A stretch of DNA of 64,000 bases from an uncultured Lachnospiraceae bacterium (GTDB lineage Bacteria > Bacillota > Clostridia > Lachnospirales > Lachnospiraceae). The translations under genes and the position numbers were made by a program. Of the stretch, positions 8,196 through 15,582 are shown one piece after another. The notes below the pieces were generated by a model that saw only the letters and a program-made list of their open reading frames with translations, was not told where the DNA came from and made no database searches. Numbering within the stretch: the stretch's first letter is position 1; every line of letters starts with the position of its first letter. Location: positions 1-64,000 of the forward strand of contig CAJTRL010000017.1 of NCBI GenBank assembly GCA_910578715.1, read 5' to 3'.

Positions 8196-8827
8196 AGCCG
8201 AAAGCGGTTTTAACCTATTGTAATCAAATCGGCTTTGAGGCGGTAACAACATTAAGTGGGGCCAGGATTCTTTTACCGCACAGTACCGTTGAAAACGGCA
8301 TTCCGCCATCCAGCGCGGAAAAGATTTTGAAAAAAGTCATGGCGATTCCTGATTTGGTCCTGTCGCTGGAAACTGGGAACGGCATTTTTTCAAATGTTCC
8401 AATCCCGGAATGGGAGGCGGCGGTCTTTGGTGGATTTCCGGCTCTGCCAACGAAAAGTATTATCTATAAGCTGCTTTGCAATGGCAAAAATAATATACAG
8501 CCGGGAAATGATATGCGGCGGGAAGTGGAAAGGGCTTTGACCGCAGATACTTATATGACGACTGCGGAGGGGAAATTGATACAGATAATGAGTACCGAAG
8601 CAACCAAATGGAATGGAATCAAAACGATGCTGGAATCCGTAAACATCGAACAGAATGAGGCAGTCTATTTCGGAGACGATTATGATGACATAGAGCCGAT
8701 AAAAAACTGTGGGACTGGCGTTGCTGTTTCCAATGCGATTGAGGAGGTTCTCGACGCGGCGGATTTTATAACGGAAAGTAATGATATGGATGGCGTGGCC
8801 CGCTATATTGAGAAAAATTTGTTATAG
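8192..8827 (+). pseudogene. Headless HAD-superfamily (Cof-type) hydrolase
   Basis: A 211-codon frame from a GTG that overlaps the stop of the S66 gene. Present: a cap region and the C-terminal HAD motifs, a Lys in STEATKWNGI (motif III) and GDDYDDIEPI (motif IV). Missing: the N-terminal ~50 residues including the DxDGT nucleophile loop; the protein begins near what is normally the SNGA-type motif II region (VTTLSGARILL). Without the catalytic Asp it should not work as a phosphatase. It looks like the tail of a Cof gene whose 5' end was lost when the S66 gene came to lie next to it. Confidence 0.75.
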
Positions 8828-8852
8828 TTATGCGATAGAAATAAGGATTCAG

Positions 8853-9143
8853 GTGTCAAAAGGTGACATTTAAAATAGAAATCGGCATAATGCACAAAAT
8901 GTTCCCTCGTGTCCGGTTTTGTCAAATGGATTTTCTAAATATTCCGGTAAGGTATACGAAGCCGTACGCAACCGCCCGTCATTCGCATCCGTGCTCATTA
9001 CGGGCTTTTGGGGACATCCATGTCCCCCAATTGCTGAAACTGAAACGGAATATTAAGAAAATCTCATTCAACTTCACAGGACAACTTCGTGAACATTTTG
9101 TGCATTATGCCCTATACATTTTTATGAGGGCACCTTTTGACAC
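8853..9143. repeat. 291-bp MITE-like palindromic element
   Basis: Ends are perfect 13-bp inverted repeats: GTGTCAAAAGGTG (8853-8865) and its complement (9131-9143). Further inward the halves stay largely complementary, including a CATAATGCACAAAATGTTC block, and a GGGGACAT/ATGTCCCC hairpin (9010-9027) lies near the middle. A 12-base direct repeat GATAGAAATAAG flanks it at a distance (8834-8845 and 9192-9203). There is no credible coding. Confidence 0.75.
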
Positions 9144-9219
9144 CCGAATTAATAAGGCAATTGAGAAACTATGATTTCAAGAGTTTCCGTTGATAGAAAT
9201 AAGAGAAAGGAAGAACTAT

Positions 9220-9393
9220 ATGATACCGTCCGACCCTGTAATACTTCTTAGTTATGTAAACTTAAAACTGCGGGATTTCTATGGAAGCCTGTCCGCTCTC
9301 TGCGACGATTTGGACGTCGGGGAAGAGGAAATTGTCCGGAAGCTGGCATCCATAGATTATCATTATGATGAGGAGAAAAATCAGTTTGTCTGA
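9220..9393 (+). CDS. DUF4250 family small protein
   Basis: A 57-residue protein starting MIPSDPVILLSYVNLKLRD, the signature of the small DUF4250 family of Clostridia, whose function is unknown. AGAAAGGAAG precedes the ATG at 9220. The middle (LSALCDDLDVGEEEIVRKLASI) reads like a small helix-turn-helix. The following gene overlaps its 3' end, so the two are probably translated together. Confidence 0.8.
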   Translation: MIPSDPVILLSYVNLKLRDFYGSLSALCDDLDVGEEEIVRKLASIDYHYDEEKNQFV

Positions 9394-11254
9394 AAAAATT
9401 CATATTACGCTTATCACGGAAAATGAAAAGAGAGAACGGAAGGAAATCAATGTGACACATGATTCAGGAGTGACATTGATGACAACATTGTTGCAGCATA
9501 TTATATCCGGTAATTTTTGCGGCGGGAGAGGGACTTGCGGGAGATGCCGGGTGCGGTTTTTACAGGCGGCTCCTCTTCCCACAAGCCGGGACAGACAGGC
9601 ATTTACGCCGGAGGAACTGCGCCGGGGGTACCGTCTTGCCTGTATGGCAAAGCCCGGAAATGACTGTATCGTTCAGACGGATTTTATAAAATCCCGGGAA
9701 CTGGAAATCGTTACAAATAGTTGCGATGTGATGAATGTGTCGGAAAGAAATGACTACTCCGGTCAAAGAAAACGGGCGGAAAAGGAGGCTGGAAAACAGT
9801 TTCTGGCCGCCGTCGATTTGGGAACGACCACCATCGCCATGCAGCTGATGGATATGGAATCGGGGAATATTGCAGATACTTATTGTGTCATGAATCCGCA
9901 GCGGCGCTATGGCGCCGATGTGCTTTCGCGAATACAGGCGGCCAACGCGGAGGAATGTGCCGATGCGGGAGCCGGGAGGAATGCCGGAACGGGTGGTGCC
10001 GGTGCGGGGGCCGGAAAGAGTACCGGAGAGAGCGGTGCCAGCGCCGCGGCCATTATGCGGGACAGCGTATGGGACGTGATACAGAACGGCCTGGACAGGT
10101 TTTATGAAAAAATTGCTGAGCGGAAAGAGGCTGTTTTATGCTGTATGTGCATTGCCGGAAATACGACGATGGAGCATCTGCTGCTGGGCCTTTCCACCCA
10201 GGGGCTGGGGAAAAGTCCCTTTACGCCGGAAGAACTCGGTCTGCAGAAGCGTTTCTTTCCGGCAGAGCGGAACGGACGCCCTTCGTCAGTCCGGAACGGC
10301 CATCCTTCGCCAGACCCGGACGCATGCCTCCCGGATGCGCAGGACGGACGCCTTCCTGTCTATGTGGCGCCGGGCTTCAGTGCGTTTGTGGGCGGCGATA
10401 TTATGGCGGGATTGTACAGGCTGAAAATGCTGCCGTTAAAGCGATTGGCAGAAGAGATGGAAATGGAAAAAGGAATAAATGCGGAATGCCGGAACTCCGA
10501 TTGCACTGACCGAAACAGTCAGTACAATGCGGCAGATGACTGCGGCGCCCTTCTGCTCATCGACCTGGGAACCAACGGTGAAATGGCGATGACAGACGGG
10601 AAGCGGATGGTCGTGACCGCGGCGGCGGCGGGGCCGGCTTTTGAAGGCGGACCGGGCAAAGCGGCGGCCGGAAGCGATATGGTGGCGATGACGGCCTTTT
10701 TATTAAAGGAAGGCATTATCGATGAGACGGGACTGTTGGCGGAGCCTTATTTCGATGAGGGCGTTACCGTTGCGGTCTCCGGTTCCCGGTGCAGTCTGCG
10801 GGGGCCCGGAGGGAGCGGTATTATGGAATCCCCTGTTCCGGGGGGATTGACCGATTTGGATAATGCGTGGATATCCATCCGGCTGACCCAGAAAGATATC
10901 CGGGATTTACAGATGGCAAAGGCGGCCGTCCGCGCCGGTGTGGAAATTCTGCATCGGAAGATGGACTGTCCGCCCGTTAAGGGCGTATGGCTGGCCGGAG
11001 GCTTCGGGTACTATCTGGATGTGGAAGCGGCCGTCGCAATAGGACTTTTGCCGGAAAAATGGAAGGACTGCACGAAAGCGGCGGGCAACACTTCGCTGGC
11101 CGGAGCCTTTGAATTAGGAAAAGACTTGTGGAGCGGAGAACTCCGGGAAGAGACGCTTTCGGAAATGATGCGGGGCATCGAAAGCATTAATCTGGCAAAA
11201 GAGCCGGAGTTTGAAGAATTATATATCAGGTATATGGAGCTTGACCGTTCGTGA
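9365..11254 (+). CDS. RACo-like protein: 2Fe-2S ferredoxin domain fused to ASKHA ATPase (DUF4445)
   Basis: A ~629-residue protein of the reductive-activator-of-corrinoid type, which uses ATP and an Fe-S cluster to restore oxidised corrinoid proteins. Cys52, Cys58, Cys61 (FCGGRGTCGRC) and Cys93 fit the 2Fe-2S site; AAVDLGTTTIAM (~148-159) and LLIDLGTNGEMAM are ASKHA phosphate loops. The start is uncertain: ATG 9365 has no ribosome site, while TTG 9386 has AGGAG 10 bases upstream. Two low-complexity inserts are unusual: a Gly/Ala-rich run around residues 200-230 and an Asn-Gly-Arg/Pro-rich run around 300-330. No corrinoid protein or methyltransferase lies nearby. Confidence 0.88.
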   Translation: MMRRKISLSEKIHITLITENEKRERKEINVTHDSGVTLMTTLLQHIISGNFCGGRGTCGRCRVRFLQAAPLPTSRDRQAFTPEELRRGYRLACMAKPGNDCIVQTDFIKSRELEIVTNSCDVMNVSERNDYSGQRKRAEKEAGKQFLAAVDLGTTTIAMQLMDMESGNIADTYCVMNPQRRYGADVLSRIQAANAEECADAGAGRNAGTGGAGAGAGKSTGESGASAAAIMRDSVWDVIQNGLDRFYEKIAERKEAVLCCMCIAGNTTMEHLLLGLSTQGLGKSPFTPEELGLQKRFFPAERNGRPSSVRNGHPSPDPDACLPDAQDGRLPVYVAPGFSAFVGGDIMAGLYRLKMLPLKRLAEEMEMEKGINAECRNSDCTDRNSQYNAADDCGALLLIDLGTNGEMAMTDGKRMVVTAAAAGPAFEGGPGKAAAGSDMVAMTAFLLKEGIIDETGLLAEPYFDEGVTVAVSGSRCSLRGPGGSGIMESPVPGGLTDLDNAWISIRLTQKDIRDLQMAKAAVRAGVEILHRKMDCPPVKGVWLAGGFGYYLDVEAAVAIGLLPEKWKDCTKAAGNTSLAGAFELGKDLWSGELREETLSEMMRGIESINLAKEPEFEELYIRYMELDRS

Positions 11255-11319
11255 AAAAACTTTTTATTGGCCATTTTTTTCAAAATTAAGGTTATATTAA
11301 GTTTTCTCCGGTTTTTGTT

Positions 11320-11340
11320 TAAGATGAGGATGTTATCCTC
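11320..11340 (+). promoter_or_regulatory. Possible promoter -10 with adjoining palindrome
   Basis: TAAGAT (11320-11325) has a weak -35, TTAAGT, 17 bases upstream. It is followed directly by the perfect palindrome GAGGATgttATCCTC (11326-11340), positioned like an operator near +1 of the DUF975-two-component operon. Confidence 0.4.
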
Positions 11341-11442
11341 AATGTAACAACCAAACAGGATGGACCGGTACAGGGCGGCTGCAGATGACCAGGCCGGAGA
11401 AGCATCCATGACACAGACTTAAACGGACAGGAGAATAAAACG

Positions 11443-12273
11443 ATGGGATGGACGAGAAAAGAAGTTAAGGAAAGGGCGAAAGCCGCATTAAAAAGAAACT
11501 ACTGGAAAGTGGTATTTGTTACTTTTATCTTCATTTTATTAGGAGGAGGAACGGGCTCTTCCTCCGCATCGTCGGTGGTGAATCACGGGGACGGTGAGAA
11601 GGCGAATGAACTCATAGTCATCGAAACGGACGATGTGGAAAATTATGTGGATGTCATCAAAAACAGCGTGGAAAACGTGGAACGCCAGATTAACGCAAAC
11701 GGCATGGTAATAGCCGTCGCATTTGCGGTGACTATCATAGTCATTATTACCCTGATATGTGTCATCGGGATTGCGGTCGATGTTTTTTTAATCAATCCGT
11801 TATGGGTCGGCGCACAGCGGTTTATGCTGAAAAGCGTGGACGGAGAAGGCTCGATTTCGGAATTGGGCTACACCTTTGACCACCATTATTTAAACGGTGT
11901 AAAAACTACTTTTATGCGGGACCTGTATATCTTTTTATGGACGCTGCTTTTTATCATTCCGGGCATCTATAAGAAATATCAATATTATATGGTAGATTTT
12001 ATTCTGGCGGAAAACCCGGATATGCCTTATCCGGAAGTGCTGCGGCGCAGTAAAGATATGATGGAAGGGCAGAAATGGAATGCCTTTGTGCTGGACATCT
12101 CGTTTATCCTCTGGCATATGCTCACATTTGTGACCTGTGGTTTCTCCGAAATTTTATATGTGAAACCTTATGTAAACCTGACGCGGGCTGCGCTTTACCG
12201 CAGACTTTCCGAAGGCGTTCGCGGCGATATGGCATATATTGAGACGCGGCCGGAAGGAGAACCGGTTCGTTAG
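11443..12273 (+). CDS. DUF975 family membrane protein
   Basis: A 276-residue membrane protein. The N-terminus MGWTRKEVKERAKAALKRNYW, the central LINPLWVGAQRFML and the later YKKYQYYMVDFILAENPDM are DUF975 signatures; the family is of unknown function. Four to five membrane segments are visible, with a polar extracytoplasmic loop at ~38-90. GACAGGAGAATAAAACG precedes the ATG. The gene ends 37 bases before the response regulator and is probably cotranscribed with it, so the two-component system may respond to, or control, this protein. Confidence 0.85.
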   Translation: MGWTRKEVKERAKAALKRNYWKVVFVTFIFILLGGGTGSSSASSVVNHGDGEKANELIVIETDDVENYVDVIKNSVENVERQINANGMVIAVAFAVTIIVIITLICVIGIAVDVFLINPLWVGAQRFMLKSVDGEGSISELGYTFDHHYLNGVKTTFMRDLYIFLWTLLFIIPGIYKKYQYYMVDFILAENPDMPYPEVLRRSKDMMEGQKWNAFVLDISFILWHMLTFVTCGFSEILYVKPYVNLTRAALYRRLSEGVRGDMAYIETRPEGEPVR

Positions 12274-12310
12274 GGAAAAGATAATCGCGAAGAAGGGGGA
12301 AAAACACGGA

Positions 12311-13027
12311 ATGGGCTATAAAATTCTGATTGCGGATGACGAAGCGGAAATCAGGGATTTGCTCCGCCTGTATCTGGAAAAGGACGGTTACGAAGTAATC
12401 GAAGCGGCGGACGGCGCGCAGACACTGTCCGCTTTACAGGAAGCGGCTTTACAGAAGAAAAGCGTTGACCTTGTGATACTGGACATCATGATGCCCGGCA
12501 TCGACGGCTACCGGGTCTTGCGAAATATTCGGGAAAACAGCAATATTCCGGTTATCATGCTGTCTGCAAAAAGCGACGATGCGGATAAGATTCTGGGGCT
12601 TGACCTGGGAGCGGACGATTATATTACCAAGCCGTTCCGGCCTTTGGAGGCGGTGGCGAGGGTTAATTCCAATATCCGGCGGTTTTATGCTCTGGGTTCC
12701 GGCGGAACAAAACAGGTGGAAGAGCTTTCGGTGCGGGATTTGAAGCTGGATTTGCAGTCCTGTCTGCTATATCAGGGGGAGCGGAGCATCGAGCTTACTT
12801 CCATCGAGTACAGGCTGATGAAATTGTTTATGGAAAATCCGGGAAAGGTGTTCACCAAGCAGCAGCTGTTTGAAGAGGGATGGGGGGACGACTATCTGGT
12901 TTCCGACAATAACATCATGGTTTGCATCAGCAAACTGCGCGCCAAACTTTGCGAGGACGGAAATGCGTATATCAGGACGATACGCGGACTGGGCTATCGT
13001 CTGGAAAAGGACAGGGAAAAGGAATAG
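12311..13027 (+). CDS. OmpR/PhoB-type response regulator
   Basis: A 238-residue regulator. The receiver has the acidic pair in ILIADDEAE, phospho-acceptor Asp58 (VILDIMMPGIDG) and Lys107 (YITKPF). The winged-helix output domain (~135-236) ends in SKLRAKL and IRTIRGLGYRLE. The ATG at 12311 follows an AAGGGGGAA ribosome site; a longer frame overlaps the preceding gene and lacks one. It lies six bases before its histidine kinase. The length and architecture are standard. Confidence 0.95.
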   Translation: MGYKILIADDEAEIRDLLRLYLEKDGYEVIEAADGAQTLSALQEAALQKKSVDLVILDIMMPGIDGYRVLRNIRENSNIPVIMLSAKSDDADKILGLDLGADDYITKPFRPLEAVARVNSNIRRFYALGSGGTKQVEELSVRDLKLDLQSCLLYQGERSIELTSIEYRLMKLFMENPGKVFTKQQLFEEGWGDDYLVSDNNIMVCISKLRAKLCEDGNAYIRTIRGLGYRLEKDREKE

Positions 13028-13033
13028 GCTGGC

Positions 13034-14209
13034 ATGAAAATGGAAACTGCCCGGACGGGCACAAAATCTTTAAAATGGTTTCTGATTCAGCGGTTCGTGC
13101 TGATTATGGTTTTTATCTATATCAGTGAAGAACTGCTTGGCATGGTCTATCGGCTTGTCGTCATGCCTTTTCTGGCGAATACGATGAACGTCCGGTTTTC
13201 CGTAACGGCGGGAGAGGGAAGCATCATTCTGCTGATGCTGAAAATGATTCTGTATTCGGCAACGGCGCTTCTGCCGGACCGGCTGGCGGCCTGGGTACAG
13301 GCTTCCATCGGTCAGAATATGAATGACGGCCTCTCTGTGGATATCACTTCCCCGATACTGGAGGGGGTGACAAATTCCCGCCTGATTGGTATCTATCAGG
13401 TTGGCGTAATCTGTATTTTTCTGGTGATGTTCGCCGTCACGCTGCTCCCCTATCTGCTGTCGGCCTGGTGGTATTACCGGGTTGTTTCGCGCAAGATGAA
13501 AGAACTGCTTGCGGAGGAAAAAGCGCGCAAGGCGGCCTATGACCGTCAGCGGAATCTGATGCTTTCCGACATCGCCCACGATATCAAAACGCCGCTCACC
13601 ACGGTATGCGGTTACGCGAAGGCGCTGGCCGACGGCATGGTGGAGGATGAGGAGAAGAAAAAAGAATATCTCCGGGCGGTCTATGCCAAATCGCTGCGGA
13701 TGGACGAGCTGATTACACTGCTGTTCGAATATGTGAAGATGGACAGTGACGGATTTAAACTCCATAAAGAAAAGGCGGATGTGGGAGAGCTTCTCAGGGA
13801 AAACATTGCCCTTCTTTATGCGGATGCGGAAGAAAACGGTATGGGGCTGGAGATAGACATTCCGGAGAGCCCGTTTCCGTTTGAACTGGATAAAGTGCAG
13901 TTTGGCCGGGCGGTCACGAATGTATTGACCAATGCGGTCAGATATAATGAAAAAGGGACAAAGATTCGGGTGTCCCTGAACGGGCAGTACCGGATTCGCA
14001 TCGCGGATAACGGAATACCCATAGAGGACGAGCTGGCGGAGCATATTTTTGAACCCTTTGCAAGGGGCGACAAAACGCGGAGCACGAGCGGCGGAAGCGG
14101 CCTGGGGCTCAGCATTTCCGCGAAAATCATCCGAATGCACGGCGGGGAGCTTCATTTGGAAAGAAACTGCAGTGACGGCATGACGAAGGCTTTTGTGATA
14201 TCCTTGTAA
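13034..14209 (+). CDS. Membrane sensor histidine kinase
   Basis: A 391-residue kinase. The first membrane helix is ~14-42, followed by an extracytoplasmic region with a second hydrophobic stretch (~62-82), and a helix at ~118-145. The DHp box DIAHDIKTPLTTVCGYAKAL carries His182. ATP-binding boxes follow: N (VLTNAVRYNEKG), G1 (IADNGIPIEDE), F (IFEPFARGDKTRS) and G2 (GGSGLGLSI). AAAGGAATAGG precedes the ATG. It pairs with the regulator upstream. The signal is unknown; cell-envelope stress is plausible given the nearby deacetylase. Confidence 0.94.
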   Translation: MKMETARTGTKSLKWFLIQRFVLIMVFIYISEELLGMVYRLVVMPFLANTMNVRFSVTAGEGSIILLMLKMILYSATALLPDRLAAWVQASIGQNMNDGLSVDITSPILEGVTNSRLIGIYQVGVICIFLVMFAVTLLPYLLSAWWYYRVVSRKMKELLAEEKARKAAYDRQRNLMLSDIAHDIKTPLTTVCGYAKALADGMVEDEEKKKEYLRAVYAKSLRMDELITLLFEYVKMDSDGFKLHKEKADVGELLRENIALLYADAEENGMGLEIDIPESPFPFELDKVQFGRAVTNVLTNAVRYNEKGTKIRVSLNGQYRIRIADNGIPIEDELAEHIFEPFARGDKTRSTSGGSGLGLSISAKIIRMHGGELHLERNCSDGMTKAFVISL

Positions 14210-14341
14210 AAACTTTTGACAGGATATCTGTATGGACGGATTGTTCCGGTATCGGACGGAGGCCGCGGTATTTTCCGGGCGGACTGTTAAAACGTTCCCG
14301 TGCCGCATATATATAATTGAATAGAGTCGGGGAGCAGATTC

Positions 14342-15076
14342 ATGATATTTGGAAAAAAGAAGTTCTTTTTCTTTTTGGTTATTATCCTGGTGAGTCTGCT
14401 TTTTTATTTTTTGGGAAGAAAGCAGACCGACGTATATCCGATGCAGTATAACGCGCAGATATCCAGAATGGAGGACAGCATCCTGGTGGAAAAGGTGCTG
14501 ACGGGACAGGACGGGACGGAGACGCGCAAAATTGCGCTGACCTTTGACGACGGCCCCCATCCTTACTATACGGAGCAGCTTCTGGACGGACTAAAGGAGC
14601 GGAACGTCTGTGCCACCTTTTTTGTGACGGGAGAACATGCGGAATTATATCCTGAAATTATTACAAGAATGGAAGAAGAGGGACATCTGATTGGCAACCA
14701 CACATACAGCCATATGCAGTTAAAGTCCGGCAGTCTGGAAGCGTTCAAAGAAGAACTCGTCAAAACGAACGAGATTATCAGCGGGATTACCGGGGAAGAG
14801 GTGCTTTTCGTGCGCCCTCCCTACGGCACATGGGAAAAATCCCTGGAAGCCGAGTTAAATATGTTCCCGGTGCTCTGGACCATCGACCCGCTGGACTGGT
14901 GCTCCAGCAATGCGGACGGCATCACGAGAAAAGTCTTGTCGAAAGCAAAAGAAAATAGCATCATCCTCATGCACGACAGCTATCCCTCCACCGTGACCGC
15001 CGCCCTCCGCGTCGTAGACGAACTGCAGAAGCAGGGGTATGAGTTCGTGACGGTGGATGAAATTCTGTTTGATTGA
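14342..15076 (+). CDS. Membrane-anchored polysaccharide deacetylase (NodB domain, CE4)
   Basis: A 244-residue protein. One N-terminal membrane anchor (FFFFLVIILVSLLFYFLG) is followed by a NodB domain that removes acetyl groups from peptidoglycan or related amino sugars outside the cell. Motifs in order: TFDDGPHP (catalytic base and metal Asp), HTYSHM (metal His pair), RPPYGTW, and LMHD near the end. A 132-base gap separates it from the kinase gene, so it may have its own promoter. A large hairpin repeat begins nine bases after its stop. Confidence 0.93.
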   Translation: MIFGKKKFFFFLVIILVSLLFYFLGRKQTDVYPMQYNAQISRMEDSILVEKVLTGQDGTETRKIALTFDDGPHPYYTEQLLDGLKERNVCATFFVTGEHAELYPEIITRMEEEGHLIGNHTYSHMQLKSGSLEAFKEELVKTNEIISGITGEEVLFVRPPYGTWEKSLEAELNMFPVLWTIDPLDWCSSNADGITRKVLSKAKENSIILMHDSYPSTVTAALRVVDELQKQGYEFVTVDEILFD

Positions 15077-15085
15077 TTAGATGTC

Positions 15086-15289
15086 GCACCGAGCGGTGAC
15101 AGCCCGGCCTCCACGGGGACAGAGCATCATCTCTTTGGAGGCACGCTTTCGCTCCGTGAAAAATCGTAGCGGTACTAGGCTCAAAAATCCGCTTCGCGTC
15201 TTTTTCACCAAGTACCGACGTTTTTCAAGGGCCTCCGCCAGAGAATGATGCTCTGTCTCCGTGGAGGCCGGACTGTCACCGCTCGGTGC
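15086..15289. repeat. Long hairpin element, copy A
   Basis: A 204-bp imperfect palindrome. Outer arms of ~48 bp (15086-15133 and 15241-15289) differ at about three positions. The core carries GGAGGCACGCTTTCGCTCC near its left side and GGGCCTCCGCCAGAG near its right side, plus an inner stem with GCGGTACTA / AGTACCG around a variable apex. Copies B, C and D share the core but not most of the outer arms. Confidence 0.88.
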
Positions 15290-15308
15290 GGTTACCAGAA
15301 CGTGAGGC

Positions 15309-15469
15309 GGCTGCGGGCGGATGAGGCATCGTTTCCTGACGGAGGCCCTGTAAAAATGTCGGCACTTGGATTGTGGGTCACTTGTGACACACAATCCTTA
15401 GTACCGTTACATTTTTAGCGGAGCGAAAGCGTGCCTCCAAAGGAAACGATGCCTCATCCGCCCGCAGCC
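15309..15469. repeat. Long hairpin element, copy B (core inverted relative to A)
   Basis: A 161-bp palindrome 19 bp after copy A. Perfect 29-bp outer arms (15309-15337 and 15441-15469; beginning GGCTGCGGGCGGATGAGG). The core is the family core in reverse orientation. The region from here to the GH36 ribosome site (15470-15570) is AT-rich; I see no convincing promoter boxes in it. Confidence 0.88.
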
Positions 15470-15582
15470 TTCATAGATTAGGTAAAAAAATAAAAATTTT
15501 AGCTAAAAAACTGTTTAAAAATTGGATAAAGTATGATATCCTGAAAGCAGCAATCATATTTTATCGAAGGGAGAACAGCAAG

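Noticed and set aside
8863..9174. 103-codon frame within the palindromic element
   Set aside because: Coding on a self-complementary repeat is not credible; no ribosome site or family match.
13070..14560. 496-codon minus-strand frame opposite the histidine kinase
   Set aside because: It is the antisense shadow of a well-supported kinase gene; no ribosome site and no recognisable motif.
15077..15394. 105-codon minus-strand frame over hairpin copies A and B
   Set aside because: It spans two palindromes and has no initiation signal.
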